A DNA stretch of 54,628 nucleotides from Clostridiales bacterium UBA1316 (GTDB taxonomy: Bacteria; Bacillota; Clostridia; Oscillospirales; Oscillospiraceae): positions 1-54,628 of the forward strand of contig DBTM01000039.1 of NCBI GenBank assembly GCA_002307055.1, in the 5' to 3' direction. The notes beneath the pieces were generated by a model. That model was not told the origin of the DNA, did no database searches, and saw only the letters and a list, made by a program, of their open reading frames with translations. Positions 17,693 through 26,364 of this stretch are shown one piece after another. Position 1 is the stretch's first letter. Each line of letters starts with the position of its first letter. The translations under genes and the position numbers were made by a program.

Positions 17693-18376
17693 ATGAATAG
17701 AAACAACTTAAGCTGGGTAGATAATAAAGTCTTAAACAATCCCGGCAGCGCGCAGAACAGGTCCGGTCAAGCCGCCCCTTCGGCGCGGCCCGCCATGGAC
17801 ACAATGCCAGCGCAATATCAGGCGATGCCGGCAAACCAAAACCAAACAAGCGTCTCCCCCTCTACATATCAAGCGCCGATGTCTAACATGCAAAACCTGA
17901 TGGGTGTCTCTCCGGAGACATATCAGGCGCCCGCAGCAAAGGCTCCTGAACAGACCGGTCTTTCTCCGGCTGCTTATCAGGAGCCCGCAGCAAAAGTCCC
18001 CAGTCAGACGGGACTCTCCCCCGCTGCTTATCAAAATGATCCGGCGACGGATCCTGCTCGAATGGGTGTATCCATGCCGGTCCGGCAGAACCCGGGCACG
18101 CAAGGCTCCCTGACCAGAGACGAAGCCTATGATTCAAGTCCGTTTAATGTTCAGGGGCCGCCGACAGTGATGTCGCCGGGTTATACCCCTGCTTATCTGA
18201 AAACACAAATCGGTAAGCGTGTCCGCGCGGAATTCAACATCGGCTCTAATCTTTATATCGATAAAACAGGCGTCATGAAAGAGGTCGGTGTCAATTATTT
18301 CGTCCTTGAAGACAACGTGACCCATGCCATGATTATGTGCGACCTATATTCGCTTCGGTTCCTGACATCGTTATAA
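17693..18376 (+). CDS. gerQ: GerQ-like spore coat protein with an N-terminal repeat region
   Basis: The C-terminal 65 residues, from YLKTQIGKRVRAEFN to CDLYSLRFL, look like the GerQ coat-protein domain. The first 150 residues are low complexity, rich in Gln, Pro and Ala, with four to five imperfect repeats of about 20 residues centred on TGLSPAAYQEPAAK. In Bacillus, GerQ is cross-linked in the coat and needed for CwlJ function. It lies 20 bp after cwlJ, so the two are probably one operon. Confidence 0.75.
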   Translation: MNRNNLSWVDNKVLNNPGSAQNRSGQAAPSARPAMDTMPAQYQAMPANQNQTSVSPSTYQAPMSNMQNLMGVSPETYQAPAAKAPEQTGLSPAAYQEPAAKVPSQTGLSPAAYQNDPATDPARMGVSMPVRQNPGTQGSLTRDEAYDSSPFNVQGPPTVMSPGYTPAYLKTQIGKRVRAEFNIGSNLYIDKTGVMKEVGVNYFVLEDNVTHAMIMCDLYSLRFLTSL

Positions 18377-18404
18377 GCCGCCAGGCACCAGACTGTTATT
18401 AAGG

Positions 18405-18446
18405 AAAATCCCTTGGATTCACGTTATATGATATCCAAGGGATTTT
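18405..18446. terminator. Bidirectional terminator between gerQ and the URO-D gene
   Basis: A 14-bp perfect stem (AAAATCCCTTGGAT at 18405-18418, ATCCAAGGGATTTT at 18433-18446) has A- and T-rich flanks on both strands and lies between convergent genes. Confidence 0.85.
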
Positions 18447-18464
18447 AAGTTAAAGCTGGTATTA

Positions 18465-19556
18465 TTATTTGCTGTAATTGATGCGGGACTGCTTATAGAG
18501 CTCCTCGCGGTATGCCTGTGTCATGACACTAAGGCCGTTATAATTTGTATACGACGGCTTATCCGGATGGCAGAATTTATTCGCAAATTCTCTGGCTGCC
18601 GCTCTCTGCTCTTCCTCTGTTTTTGTTGTCGGATCATACATCTCCGGCATAACGCCGATCAGAATCTTATCGCCATACAGCTCGTATATTTTTGCCGTGT
18701 CGTTCATTGGCTGACCGGCCCAAGCGTCCCAGCCTGCCGCTATGATGTTCGGAACCTGCTTCATGAGCTGTCCGCAGCTGTGCAGCTCGCAGAGCTTGCC
18801 TTTGGAATGGATAAAATCTGTAACTCTCTTCATATACGGAACAATCATCTCAGCGGCAACTGCGGGTGAGAAGAAGGTCTCCTTCTGGGAACCCCAGTCG
18901 TCATGGATATAAAAGCCGTCAATACTCGGGAAATAAGTGATGAATTTATCAAATATCCGGATATACAGGTCGGTCAGCTTATCAAAAAAAGCATGTACGG
19001 CATCCTGCTGATCCTCGTCTATGAGTGCCATAATTGCACCTTCAAAATCCATAAAGGAGATCAGCCGCTCATACCAGCCCGTCTGGAACCAGCATAAGTT
19101 AAACTTATCTGATTTCAAATATGTATCGTTATTGGCTTTCGCGCTGCCTGCCCAGTCCCAGCTGTCGATGTCGGGCCATTTGACTTTTCCCATGATCTCG
19201 TTGGCATCATCAACAAACGGCTTGCCGGGGCGAACCATTGAACCGGTAGCGACCGGTATATACTCCCATTCTATACCGAACATATCTTTTCCGCCGCCCT
19301 CTGTGAGTGCGTTAAAGGGCTGAGCCTCAAATACAAAAGCGCGCGCGACATTATCCGGCAGCAGCCTTGGCGTAAAAATAGTATGCTCAACCAGCATGCT
19401 GACAACCTGCCAATATGCTTTCCCCGTCATCGCGCCTCTGACAGCTTCTCTGGCGGTAACAGGCGTTTTAAACATTTTTTGTCCGGGGCCATATGGGGAC
19501 GCCGGCCCTTGTACGGCTTCATCAATTTCTTTTTGATCGAATTTTGGTATTGACAT
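18465..19556 (-). CDS. Uroporphyrinogen decarboxylase (URO-D) family protein, paralogue 2
   Basis: This 363-residue URO-D-fold protein is closely similar to the adjacent gene upstream. Shared blocks include WYERLISFMDFEGA, GFYIHDDWGSQKETFF and LCELHSCGQLMKQVPNIIAAGWD. In anaerobes this family mostly comprises cobalamin- or zinc-dependent methyltransferases (MtaA/CmuA-like) rather than haem enzymes; the HSCG segment could provide metal ligands. No corrinoid protein or haem genes are nearby. I choose ATG 19556 with GGAGGG upstream. Confidence 0.82.
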   Translation of the reverse strand: MSIPKFDQKEIDEAVQGPASPYGPGQKMFKTPVTAREAVRGAMTGKAYWQVVSMLVEHTIFTPRLLPDNVARAFVFEAQPFNALTEGGGKDMFGIEWEYIPVATGSMVRPGKPFVDDANEIMGKVKWPDIDSWDWAGSAKANNDTYLKSDKFNLCWFQTGWYERLISFMDFEGAIMALIDEDQQDAVHAFFDKLTDLYIRIFDKFITYFPSIDGFYIHDDWGSQKETFFSPAVAAEMIVPYMKRVTDFIHSKGKLCELHSCGQLMKQVPNIIAAGWDAWAGQPMNDTAKIYELYGDKILIGVMPEMYDPTTKTEEEQRAAAREFANKFCHPDKPSYTNYNGLSVMTQAYREELYKQSRINYSK

Positions 19557-19595
19557 AAACAAATACCCTCCATCAGTAAAATATACTAAATTTAT

Positions 19596-20672
19596 TTATT
19601 TGCCGTAGTTAATGCGGGACTGTTTATACAGCTCTTCGCGGTATGCGGGCGTCAGGACGCTCGAGGCATATATATTCAGGAGGGACGGCTTGCCGGGCTG
19701 GCAGAACTTGTCCGCATACTCTCTGGCCATTCTTCTTTGTTCCTCCTCGGAGGTCGTGGCGGGATCAAAGGTATCCGGTGCGACACCGATGAGCATTTTA
19801 TCGCCGTAGAGCTCGTATTCCTTCTGGGTATCGTTCATCAGCTGGGGATGCCAGGAATCCCAGCCGGCGGCGATGATGTTGGGTACCTGCTTCATGAGCT
19901 GGCCGCAGCTGTGCAGCTCGCAGTATTTACCCTTGGAGTGCAGGAAATCCGTCACACGCTTCATGTAGGGTACAATCATCTCCTCAGCAACAGCCGGTGA
20001 GAAGAAGGTCTCCTTCTGGGAGCCCCAGTCGTCATGGATACAGAAGCCGTCAATGCCGGGGAAATAAGTGATGTATTTATCGAATATTTTGATATACAGA
20101 TCGGTCAGCTTATCAAAGAAAGCCTTGACGTCGTCTTGCGTATCCTCATCGAAAACTGCGACAACCGCGCCCTCAAAGTCCATAAAGGAGATCAGCCGCT
20201 CATACCAGCCGTTAAGGAACCAGCAGACATTGAATGACCTGTCGCTGAGATAGCCGGCATTCGCTTTCGCGTTGCCTTCCCAATCCCATTTTTCGATGTC
20301 CGGCCAAACAACCTTATCCTTGAGTTCGCTGGCATCCTCGATAAACGGTTTACCCGGGCGAACCATGGAACCGCCGACCTGAGGAATGTACTCCCAATCG
20401 ATGCCGAACATACCCAAGCCGCCGGTCGGGGGGGTATGGGTGCCGTCATAGACAAAGCCGCGGGCGATATTATCGGGATTGCATTTCGGTGCAAACATCG
20501 ACATCTCTGTTGTAGAGGTAATCTGCCAGACTGGATGCCGTTTGAACGCCGCAATATAAGCTTCCTTCGGCGTTATCGGGTAATTATAGACGAGTGTTTC
20601 CGCGCCGCCCATGAAACCGGGGAATTTTGCAACAACCTCAAGCTCTTTGGGGTCGAATTTTGGAATTGACAT
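19596..20672 (-). CDS. Uroporphyrinogen decarboxylase (URO-D) family protein, paralogue 1
   Basis: This 358-residue protein is the first gene of the pair and shares most of its length with its neighbour, including GFCIHDDWGSQKETFF and YCELHSCGQLMKQV. It is a likely tandem duplicate. By family it may be a methyltransferase acting on a methylated substrate in anaerobic one-carbon metabolism; the substrate cannot be read from the sequence. A GGGAGG site and a near-consensus promoter (20724-20752) precede it. Confidence 0.82.
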   Translation of the reverse strand: MSIPKFDPKELEVVAKFPGFMGGAETLVYNYPITPKEAYIAAFKRHPVWQITSTTEMSMFAPKCNPDNIARGFVYDGTHTPPTGGLGMFGIDWEYIPQVGGSMVRPGKPFIEDASELKDKVVWPDIEKWDWEGNAKANAGYLSDRSFNVCWFLNGWYERLISFMDFEGAVVAVFDEDTQDDVKAFFDKLTDLYIKIFDKYITYFPGIDGFCIHDDWGSQKETFFSPAVAEEMIVPYMKRVTDFLHSKGKYCELHSCGQLMKQVPNIIAAGWDSWHPQLMNDTQKEYELYGDKMLIGVAPDTFDPATTSEEEQRRMAREYADKFCQPGKPSLLNIYASSVLTPAYREELYKQSRINYGK

Positions 20673-20723
20673 GAATCTTGACCTCCCTGAAATGTAAAAA
20701 GTACACTATTACAGTTATAACAC

Positions 20724-20752
20724 AGTATACAGTCTGCCAGGCGAAAAATCAA
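20724..20752 (-). promoter_or_regulatory. Promoter of the URO-D gene pair
   Basis: On the minus strand TTGATT (20752-20747), 17 bases and TATACT (20729-20724) form a near-consensus sigma-A promoter about 50 bases before the ATG. Confidence 0.6.
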
Positions 20753-20915
20753 ATCAATTAGCACTGAATTATAGGATTTTATTACGGTCTTTTTTTGTAA
20801 TATATTACGATTCTTCAACGTGCATATCACAGGACTGCAGTTACCAGTATAAATTGCTCGGTTTATATAATACTAACAAGAAATCCGGTTAGTGAAAGGC
20901 AGTATTGCACGCGAT

Positions 20916-21059
20916 ATGGATAATAACAAAAACAGGCAAAAAGACCGTCCGAAGAGCAATCCCGAATGGCGCAAAATTGAGCCGAGAGATAACAAGGATG
21001 TCGGTCTCACCGGCGGTAACAAAATCGGTGTTCATGACAGCAAGCACGAAAAGAATTGA
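20916..21059 (+). CDS. Small polar protein of 47 residues
   Basis: The frame from ATG 20916 encodes a highly charged, Asn/Lys/Asp-rich peptide beginning MDNNKNRQKDRPKSNPEW, with GLTGGNKIGVHDSKHEKN at the end. The composition is that of a real small soluble protein rather than random translation. The ribosome site is weak (AAAGG 16 bases upstream). It precedes the HMA-like gene on the same strand. I do not recognise the family. Confidence 0.5.
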   Translation: MDNNKNRQKDRPKSNPEWRKIEPRDNKDVGLTGGNKIGVHDSKHEKN

Positions 21060-21093
21060 ATCGCAGCTGAATATGTTACGAAAGGACAATAAA

Positions 21094-21303
21094 ATGGAAT
21101 CAATGCTCTGCAGTGTCTCAGGTATGCAGAATAAGGAGAACAAAACCCAGCTTAAAAACGCACTTAGAAAAATAGACGGTGTCAATCAGGTCGGTGTCAA
21201 CCTCGTGAGCGGCACCATTCAAGTTGATTATAATAACCCGGCATCGGAAAACGTGATTAAGAGCTGTATTGAAGACTCCGGGTTTAAAATTGTGTACGAA
21301 TAG
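21094..21303 (+). CDS. HMA-like ferredoxin-fold protein lacking the CxxC metal site
   Basis: The 69 residues fit the beta-alpha-beta-beta-alpha-beta pattern of heavy-metal-associated domains: KTQLKNALRKIDGVNQVGVNLVSGTIQVDY and a final IEDSGFKIVYE. The metal loop normally GMxCxxC reads LCSVSGMQ, with a single Cys, so classical copper chaperoning is doubtful. ATG 21094 has AAAGGA upstream; the longer in-frame reading from 20905 would overlap the small gene before it. Confidence 0.7.
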   Translation: MESMLCSVSGMQNKENKTQLKNALRKIDGVNQVGVNLVSGTIQVDYNNPASENVIKSCIEDSGFKIVYE

Positions 21304-21320
21304 AAGCCTCAGTAATTATC

Positions 21321-22592
21321 TTAAAGCCTCGTTTCAAACGTGGCTTTTCTCAATCTTTTTAATGATACTTCGGATTCCTTCTTAATTTTTATGTACATGC
21401 TGTAAAGCTCTGCGTCGGGCATAATTCTCGGCACGGGATAAAAAGGGTGCGCCTCGCGTTTCGCATTTCTGACCATCTGCGGAATATCGCTTTCGTTGAT
21501 GCCGCTGATCTTCTCAGGGATGCCCATCGAATGGTTGAGCTTTTTGATCGATTCAATAAATTCAATTGCCTTTTCCTTATCGCTGTCATTTTCAGTCCCC
21601 AATCCGGCACATTCGGCGAGCTCCGCCAACCGCCTGTAAACGCATTCTCCGTAGGACGATAGGACGCTCGGCAATAAAACGGCAACAACAAACCCGTGTG
21701 CCATCGCATAAAAGCCGCTCAGCGTATGTGCAATGGCATGTACATAACCCACATAAGCGCGCGTAAAAGCCAAACCGGCATAGTATGATGCCATCTGCAT
21801 GCTGGCGCGCGCCTGGATGTCTGCCCCGTCACAATAAGAATTGAACAGGTTTTCAAAGATGAGCTTCACGGCATTTTTGGCATATATCCTTGATTCTTTT
21901 GTATTGCTCCTGCCGATGTAAGCTTCAACCGCGTGTGCTAAAGCATCCATCCCTGTAGCTGCTGTGACCCGAGTGGGCAGACTGACTAAAAGCTGCGGGT
22001 CAAGGAACGCATACCCAGGTATGAGGCACCAGTCATTAATCGCATATTTTTCACAGGTCTGCCTGTTTGAAATAACAGCGGCAATTGTCGTTTCACTCCC
22101 CGTTCCGGCTGTTGTCGGTATGGCAAAGAACGGCGGGAGCCTCTTTCTTATTTTCAGCAGTCCTCTCATCTGATATATTTGTTTATTCTGCTTTACCGCC
22201 CTCGCGCCGACTGCTTTAGCGCAGTCTATAACCGAGCCCCCGCCAAAAGCGATAATGGCGCGGCAGCCGCGCTTTATGTATAGCTCAAGTGCTTCTTCAA
22301 CGTTTTCAACCGTCGGATTCTGCACAGTTTTATCAAAAAGAACATATGTAGCCTTCTCCTCACCCAAACCGCGCAGCAGCCCGTCCAAAAGCCCGTTTGA
22401 CAAAATAGTCGGATCAGTCACAATCAGAATATTTTCAATACCTTTGCTTTTTAATAGTCCCGGCAGCCTATCCAGACAGTTTTCGCCCTGAATCAGCTCT
22501 GGTTTCCGCCAGGGCATAATGTAAGCCGCAAACCGCAATATAAGCTGATATAACCTTAACAAAAGTATATGTATAAACATAAATATGACCAT
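21321..22592 (-). CDS. Iron-containing alcohol dehydrogenase
   Basis: This is a group III (Fe-dependent) alcohol dehydrogenase of 423 residues. The NAD(P)-binding motif GGGSVIDCAKAVG, then PTTAGTGSETT, and the iron-ligand region with AHAVEAYIG, HAIAHTLSGFYAMAHG are all present. The first 30 residues are hydrophobic and unusual for the family, suggesting membrane association or a later true start. It interconverts alcohols and aldehydes; the substrate is unknown. Confidence 0.9.
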   Translation of the reverse strand: MVIFMFIHILLLRLYQLILRFAAYIMPWRKPELIQGENCLDRLPGLLKSKGIENILIVTDPTILSNGLLDGLLRGLGEEKATYVLFDKTVQNPTVENVEEALELYIKRGCRAIIAFGGGSVIDCAKAVGARAVKQNKQIYQMRGLLKIRKRLPPFFAIPTTAGTGSETTIAAVISNRQTCEKYAINDWCLIPGYAFLDPQLLVSLPTRVTAATGMDALAHAVEAYIGRSNTKESRIYAKNAVKLIFENLFNSYCDGADIQARASMQMASYYAGLAFTRAYVGYVHAIAHTLSGFYAMAHGFVVAVLLPSVLSSYGECVYRRLAELAECAGLGTENDSDKEKAIEFIESIKKLNHSMGIPEKISGINESDIPQMVRNAKREAHPFYPVPRIMPDAELYSMYIKIKKESEVSLKRLRKATFETRL

Positions 22593-22607
22593 ACCCTAAG
22601 TTAATAG

Positions 22608-22647
22608 AAATCCCCAAACACCATCATATTACAGAGTTTGGGGATTT
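22608..22647 (-). terminator. Terminator downstream of the radical SAM gene
   Basis: A perfect 12-bp stem (AAATCCCCAAAC at 22608-22619, GTTTGGGGATTT at 22636-22647) lies just beyond the radical SAM stop codon and before the dehydrogenase start. The T run is short. Confidence 0.65.
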
Positions 22648-22678
22648 GTCAATTTCCAGCAGGTTTTTGGCCTGAGCA

Positions 22679-23785
22679 CTATTTATTGCCTATACCGCCC
22701 TGACTGCTGTATACCATTTCTTTGATTTCCGCTTCTCTGCCAAACAGTGTACAGCCTCCGACATGCTCGCCCGCCAGGAAACCGCCGAGATTCAGCTTAC
22801 GGAACAGGGGAGAAATCAGCGCGTCCTTCAGTGTACCGGTCTTCAGGCTCGTATCGGAAAACGGCGAGAATGGGCAGGGCTCTGCTCCACCTTCAGGATT
22901 GATGTGAAAGAAGCCCTTTCCGGCAGCGAGGCAGCCGCCGAATTCCTCTTCATCCCCGGGGAAGGCGATAAAAAGCATGCTGTCGAATGCCGCTCTGAGC
23001 TTATCCTGACGCTTTAGGAGGGTGATTCTATCCGCAGCATTCGGTGCCGTTTCACCGGCTGCTGCGGCTACAGGGACATATTCAACAAAGATAACAACCT
23101 TACACCCAAAGTCATGTAAACTCTTTATGTAGGCCTCATCAGTGACGCTTATGAAATTTTGCTTTGTGACCGTGATAGATGCGCCGAACAAAATTCCCAT
23201 TTCCTTCATCATAGCCATCGCCTGCAGGAGCTTCGAATAGACACCCGCACCGCGCCTTGCGTTCGTCTGCCCGCTGTCCCCTTCCAGGCTCAAAATCGGA
23301 ACCAGATTACGGTTTTTATTGAAGAGGCTGATAGCTTCATCGTCAAACATCGTCCCATTCGTAAATACGGGGAAAATAATATCTGAAAATCCGGCGGCAG
23401 CGGCAATTACATTCCTGCGCATAAGCGGCTCGCCGCCCGCCAGCAGAATAAAAGAGATGCCCATTTCCTCCGCTTCACGGAAAATACGCTCCCATTCCTG
23501 ATCGCTAAGCTGTTGGCGGCACGCCGTTTCGCTGATAACATTCTGAGCGCGTGCGTAACAGCCCGAGCAGAAAAGATTACATTGAGCGGAAATACTGGCA
23601 ATCAAAAAAGGTGGGATATGCACGCCGTCTTCCTCTGACTTCAATCGCATTTTGAACGCCTTCTGCTGAGCGCTCATATATTTTAGAATAAAAGCACTCT
23701 CCAGCGGATTTTTGAGCGTCGCTTTCAGCGCCTGCATCACAATAATTTCAACGCCGCGATTTAAGTATTCCGATAAATTTTCCAT
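22679..23785 (-). CDS. Radical SAM protein with a SPASM-like C terminus
   Basis: The cluster motif CNLFCSGC gives Cys69, Cys73 and Cys76, followed by the glycine-rich SAM segment LLAGGEPLMR. The C-terminal region has further cysteines (GGCLAAGKGFFHINPEGGAEPCPFS) like a shortened SPASM domain that holds an auxiliary cluster. Such proteins modify peptides or enzymes or act in cofactor synthesis; the substrate is not evident and no precursor peptide gene was seen nearby. Confidence 0.85.
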   Translation of the reverse strand: MENLSEYLNRGVEIIVMQALKATLKNPLESAFILKYMSAQQKAFKMRLKSEEDGVHIPPFLIASISAQCNLFCSGCYARAQNVISETACRQQLSDQEWERIFREAEEMGISFILLAGGEPLMRRNVIAAAAGFSDIIFPVFTNGTMFDDEAISLFNKNRNLVPILSLEGDSGQTNARRGAGVYSKLLQAMAMMKEMGILFGASITVTKQNFISVTDEAYIKSLHDFGCKVVIFVEYVPVAAAAGETAPNAADRITLLKRQDKLRAAFDSMLFIAFPGDEEEFGGCLAAGKGFFHINPEGGAEPCPFSPFSDTSLKTGTLKDALISPLFRKLNLGGFLAGEHVGGCTLFGREAEIKEMVYSSQGGIGNK

Positions 23786-24138
23786 CGGTTCACCTCAAAA
23801 ACAATCAATCAATATATTATTATTATAAATAATACAGTATAATGTGCAGATATAAATGCAAAACAGATTAAATTAACGTTAACATTAAATAAAAAATATC
23901 ATTGTATCACGCGCCTAATACAATAATACAATATGCCGTATTTGTCAAGCCGAATTACTTCTGTAAAATTAGTTTAGAATATTTTGCAAAATAGTGTTGT
24001 ATTTTTAGTTTTTTTAATCTATAATAATACATTATATCCAGGTATTATTATTAGTGTCATATATTGGATTAGGCGCCAGGGTAATGTCATATATATGGTA
24101 AAGCGGTTTTCAATAATTTACAGGAGAAGACGTTTATT
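23786..24138. other. AT-rich intergenic region, no gene seen
   Basis: This is a 353-bp gap between divergent genes, very AT-rich with several TATAAT-like hexamers. No hairpin, coding frame or recognised RNA stood out. Confidence 0.5.
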
Positions 24139-24546
24139 ATGAAAAAGAAATCTGATTCAGCTTATATTTTTGTTAATATTCTGTGCTTAGTGCTGCTCAT
24201 CGTTGATATTGAGTTTCGGGACTATTTCACCCATTTAACATTAAGCTACCACGAATATATATATCCTCTCATTATGACAAATGTTGCCGGTCCGCTCATC
24301 ATATGCCTGTTAATTGTCTTCAGGCAGTCCCACCATCAAAAAGCGTCCTTTACTACCAATATAATCGTTGATTCCTGTTCAGCCATCAGTTACCTGGTTT
24401 TCGATTTCTTTCTATTCCGTTTCAGATTGACACCGGCGCCCCTTCCAGAAACTTTCGTTATTCTTTGTCTGTTCATCGGTCCGGCAATTTATACCGTATA
24501 TGAAAAGATCCGAGGAAACAGCACGTCGAATAATAACTTTAAGTAA
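24139..24546 (+). CDS. Four-helix membrane protein of unknown function
   Basis: This is a 135-residue protein with four hydrophobic segments (about 8-25, 48-66, 73-93, 98-118) and a short Asn-rich cytoplasmic tail. A CAGGAGA ribosome site precedes the ATG. I recognise no family. It stands alone between an AT-rich gap and a strong terminator. Confidence 0.7.
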   Translation: MKKKSDSAYIFVNILCLVLLIVDIEFRDYFTHLTLSYHEYIYPLIMTNVAGPLIICLLIVFRQSHHQKASFTTNIIVDSCSAISYLVFDFFLFRFRLTPAPLPETFVILCLFIGPAIYTVYEKIRGNSTSNNNFK

Positions 24547-24561
24547 ACGGCTGATATTCGA

Positions 24562-24602
24562 AAGCACCTGAAAACCAGAAGCGGTTTTCAGGTGCTTTTT
24601 TG
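24562..24602 (+). terminator. Strong intrinsic terminator
   Basis: A 15-bp perfect stem (AAGCACCTGAAAACC at 24562-24576, GGTTTTCAGGTGCTT at 24583-24597) is followed by TTTTTG. Confidence 0.92.
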
Positions 24603-24730
24603 TTTTACTTGTCAATCATTACCGGTGGCAAATTCATGTTATAATATTTTGTAAATCCACCCAATGAAAACAAATTGAGATGCACTTTATAAGTGTCAGT
24701 ATACTGATATTTCGAAAGGCAGGTGAGTAA

Positions 24731-26275
24731 ATGGAATTAGATATTATAAACACATATATTGACCGCGTTTACGGGTACAGTATTAAGCATACCTTCACCC
24801 GAGAAGAAGCAGATGAATTGTCGCAAGAAATCCTCTGCACCGCACTCAGGCAGCTTTCAACCCTTAAAGACGAAGCACGCTTTGAGCCGTGGCTTTGGGG
24901 CTTGGCGGCCAATGTAACTCACGTTTTCCGAAGGAAGCAGGGAAGACAGCGCGCGATGTATTCCTTTGATTCCTTGGAAGGCACCGTACATTATGATAGT
25001 TACGCTGAGCTCGATGAGGACCGTTATGCTCAAGTCAGAGCCAAAATCGCCAGCTTGTCAAAAATGTACCGTGATATTATTGTCCTCCATTATTACGATA
25101 ACCTGACCTGCAGAGAAATATCAAAAATACTCGGCATACCGGAGGGGACCGTCACCTGGCGGTTGTCTGAAGGAAGAAACAAACTAAAAAAGGAGTGTAT
25201 CAACATGACAGAGACTGCATTAAAACCGGTTGCAATGACCATTGGTATAAACGGCGGCGGAAATTATAACGACAAAGACAGGCCATTTCCAGGGACTTTA
25301 GTTAGTGATGCTTTATCGCAAAATGTACTTTATCATTGTTATAAAGAGCCAAATAATGTCGAGGAATTATCAAAGCTTTGCGGTGTGCCTGCGTACTATA
25401 TCGAGGATGCTGTTAAAAATTTATTACATCGTGAAGCATTAACTGAACCCATGAAAGGTAAATATCTGACAGACTTCTTGATTTTTGATGATACGCAAAA
25501 CGAATATAATTCGCAAGCAATCACTCAGTTGGACAGTAATTTTCTGAATGAGTATGTCACGCTGCTGAAAGACTTCATGAAAAAGGTTATCGGCATCGGC
25601 GTTGAGACAGGCGGTAAGCCCGAGAGCGAACTCATATATCTTTACGGTTTATTGGCACTTTATAAGTTAAGTAATTCTTATAATCCTTTTCCTCCGGTAC
25701 CATATAGAGTCAGATACGACGGAAATGAGTGGACCTTTCAAGCGCATATAGCCAATACATATAGAGTCGGCGGGATGAGAGCAGTAATCAGTTCAAGCTT
25801 AGAATACGGCGGAACCTGCACACACAGCAGCTTTCAATTCGCGGGATTTGGATATCGCCCCCCAATGGGTGATCGTCAGATTTATATTTGTGAAAAGCTG
25901 CTGAACGCATCCGAGCTCACGGAGGAAGAAAAAGAACACATGGCCGTACTTATAAAAGATGGTTATCTGAGTAATGATGCCGGTTGTATTAAGCGCTGCT
26001 TCCCGTCATTTACACTTATTCAGAAATCTGAATTTGACAGAATAGCGGAAGATCATTTCAATAGTTTTATGCCGAAATACACATCCATTATCAAATGGTA
26101 CGCCGATGGCTATCGGAAGCTGTTTCCAAAGCGCCTAAAAGAAGATGTGGACAGAACAGCTCATTTCCTGTTCGTCAGTTTTTTCACACACATCTCGATA
26201 GCCGCACAGGAAAAAGGACTGCTTGAAAAGCCGGCGTCTGACCATTTCTGTGATGTGCTTGTTCAGATGAAGTAG
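24731..26275 (+). CDS. ECF-type sigma factor with a 350-residue C-terminal extension (copy 1)
   Basis: Residues 1-80 form sigma region 2 (EEADELSQEILCTALRQL, then PWLWGLAANVTHVFRRKQ); residues 105-155 form region 4 (YRDIIVLHYYDNLTCREISKILGIPEGTVTWRL). The remaining 350 or so residues start with a winged-helix-like stretch (NVEELSKLCGVPAYYIEDAVKNLL) and continue into a domain I cannot name. No anti-sigma gene is adjacent, so the extension may itself sense a signal. The next gene has the same architecture. Confidence 0.85.
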   Translation: MELDIINTYIDRVYGYSIKHTFTREEADELSQEILCTALRQLSTLKDEARFEPWLWGLAANVTHVFRRKQGRQRAMYSFDSLEGTVHYDSYAELDEDRYAQVRAKIASLSKMYRDIIVLHYYDNLTCREISKILGIPEGTVTWRLSEGRNKLKKECINMTETALKPVAMTIGINGGGNYNDKDRPFPGTLVSDALSQNVLYHCYKEPNNVEELSKLCGVPAYYIEDAVKNLLHREALTEPMKGKYLTDFLIFDDTQNEYNSQAITQLDSNFLNEYVTLLKDFMKKVIGIGVETGGKPESELIYLYGLLALYKLSNSYNPFPPVPYRVRYDGNEWTFQAHIANTYRVGGMRAVISSSLEYGGTCTHSSFQFAGFGYRPPMGDRQIYICEKLLNASELTEEEKEHMAVLIKDGYLSNDAGCIKRCFPSFTLIQKSEFDRIAEDHFNSFMPKYTSIIKWYADGYRKLFPKRLKEDVDRTAHFLFVSFFTHISIAAQEKGLLEKPASDHFCDVLVQMK

Positions 26276-26364
26276 TGAAATATTGTTATCGCAAGAAATA
26301 AATTTCCAACCTTTCTTCAGCTGCGGTGTCTATATGTGTGTAAGACGTTTTACAAGGAGTTAAC

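Noticed and set aside
20905..21303. A 132-residue reading frame covering the HMA-like protein
   Set aside because: Its first 60 or so residues look non-coding, while ATG 21094 has a proper ribosome site and gives a complete HMA-like fold.
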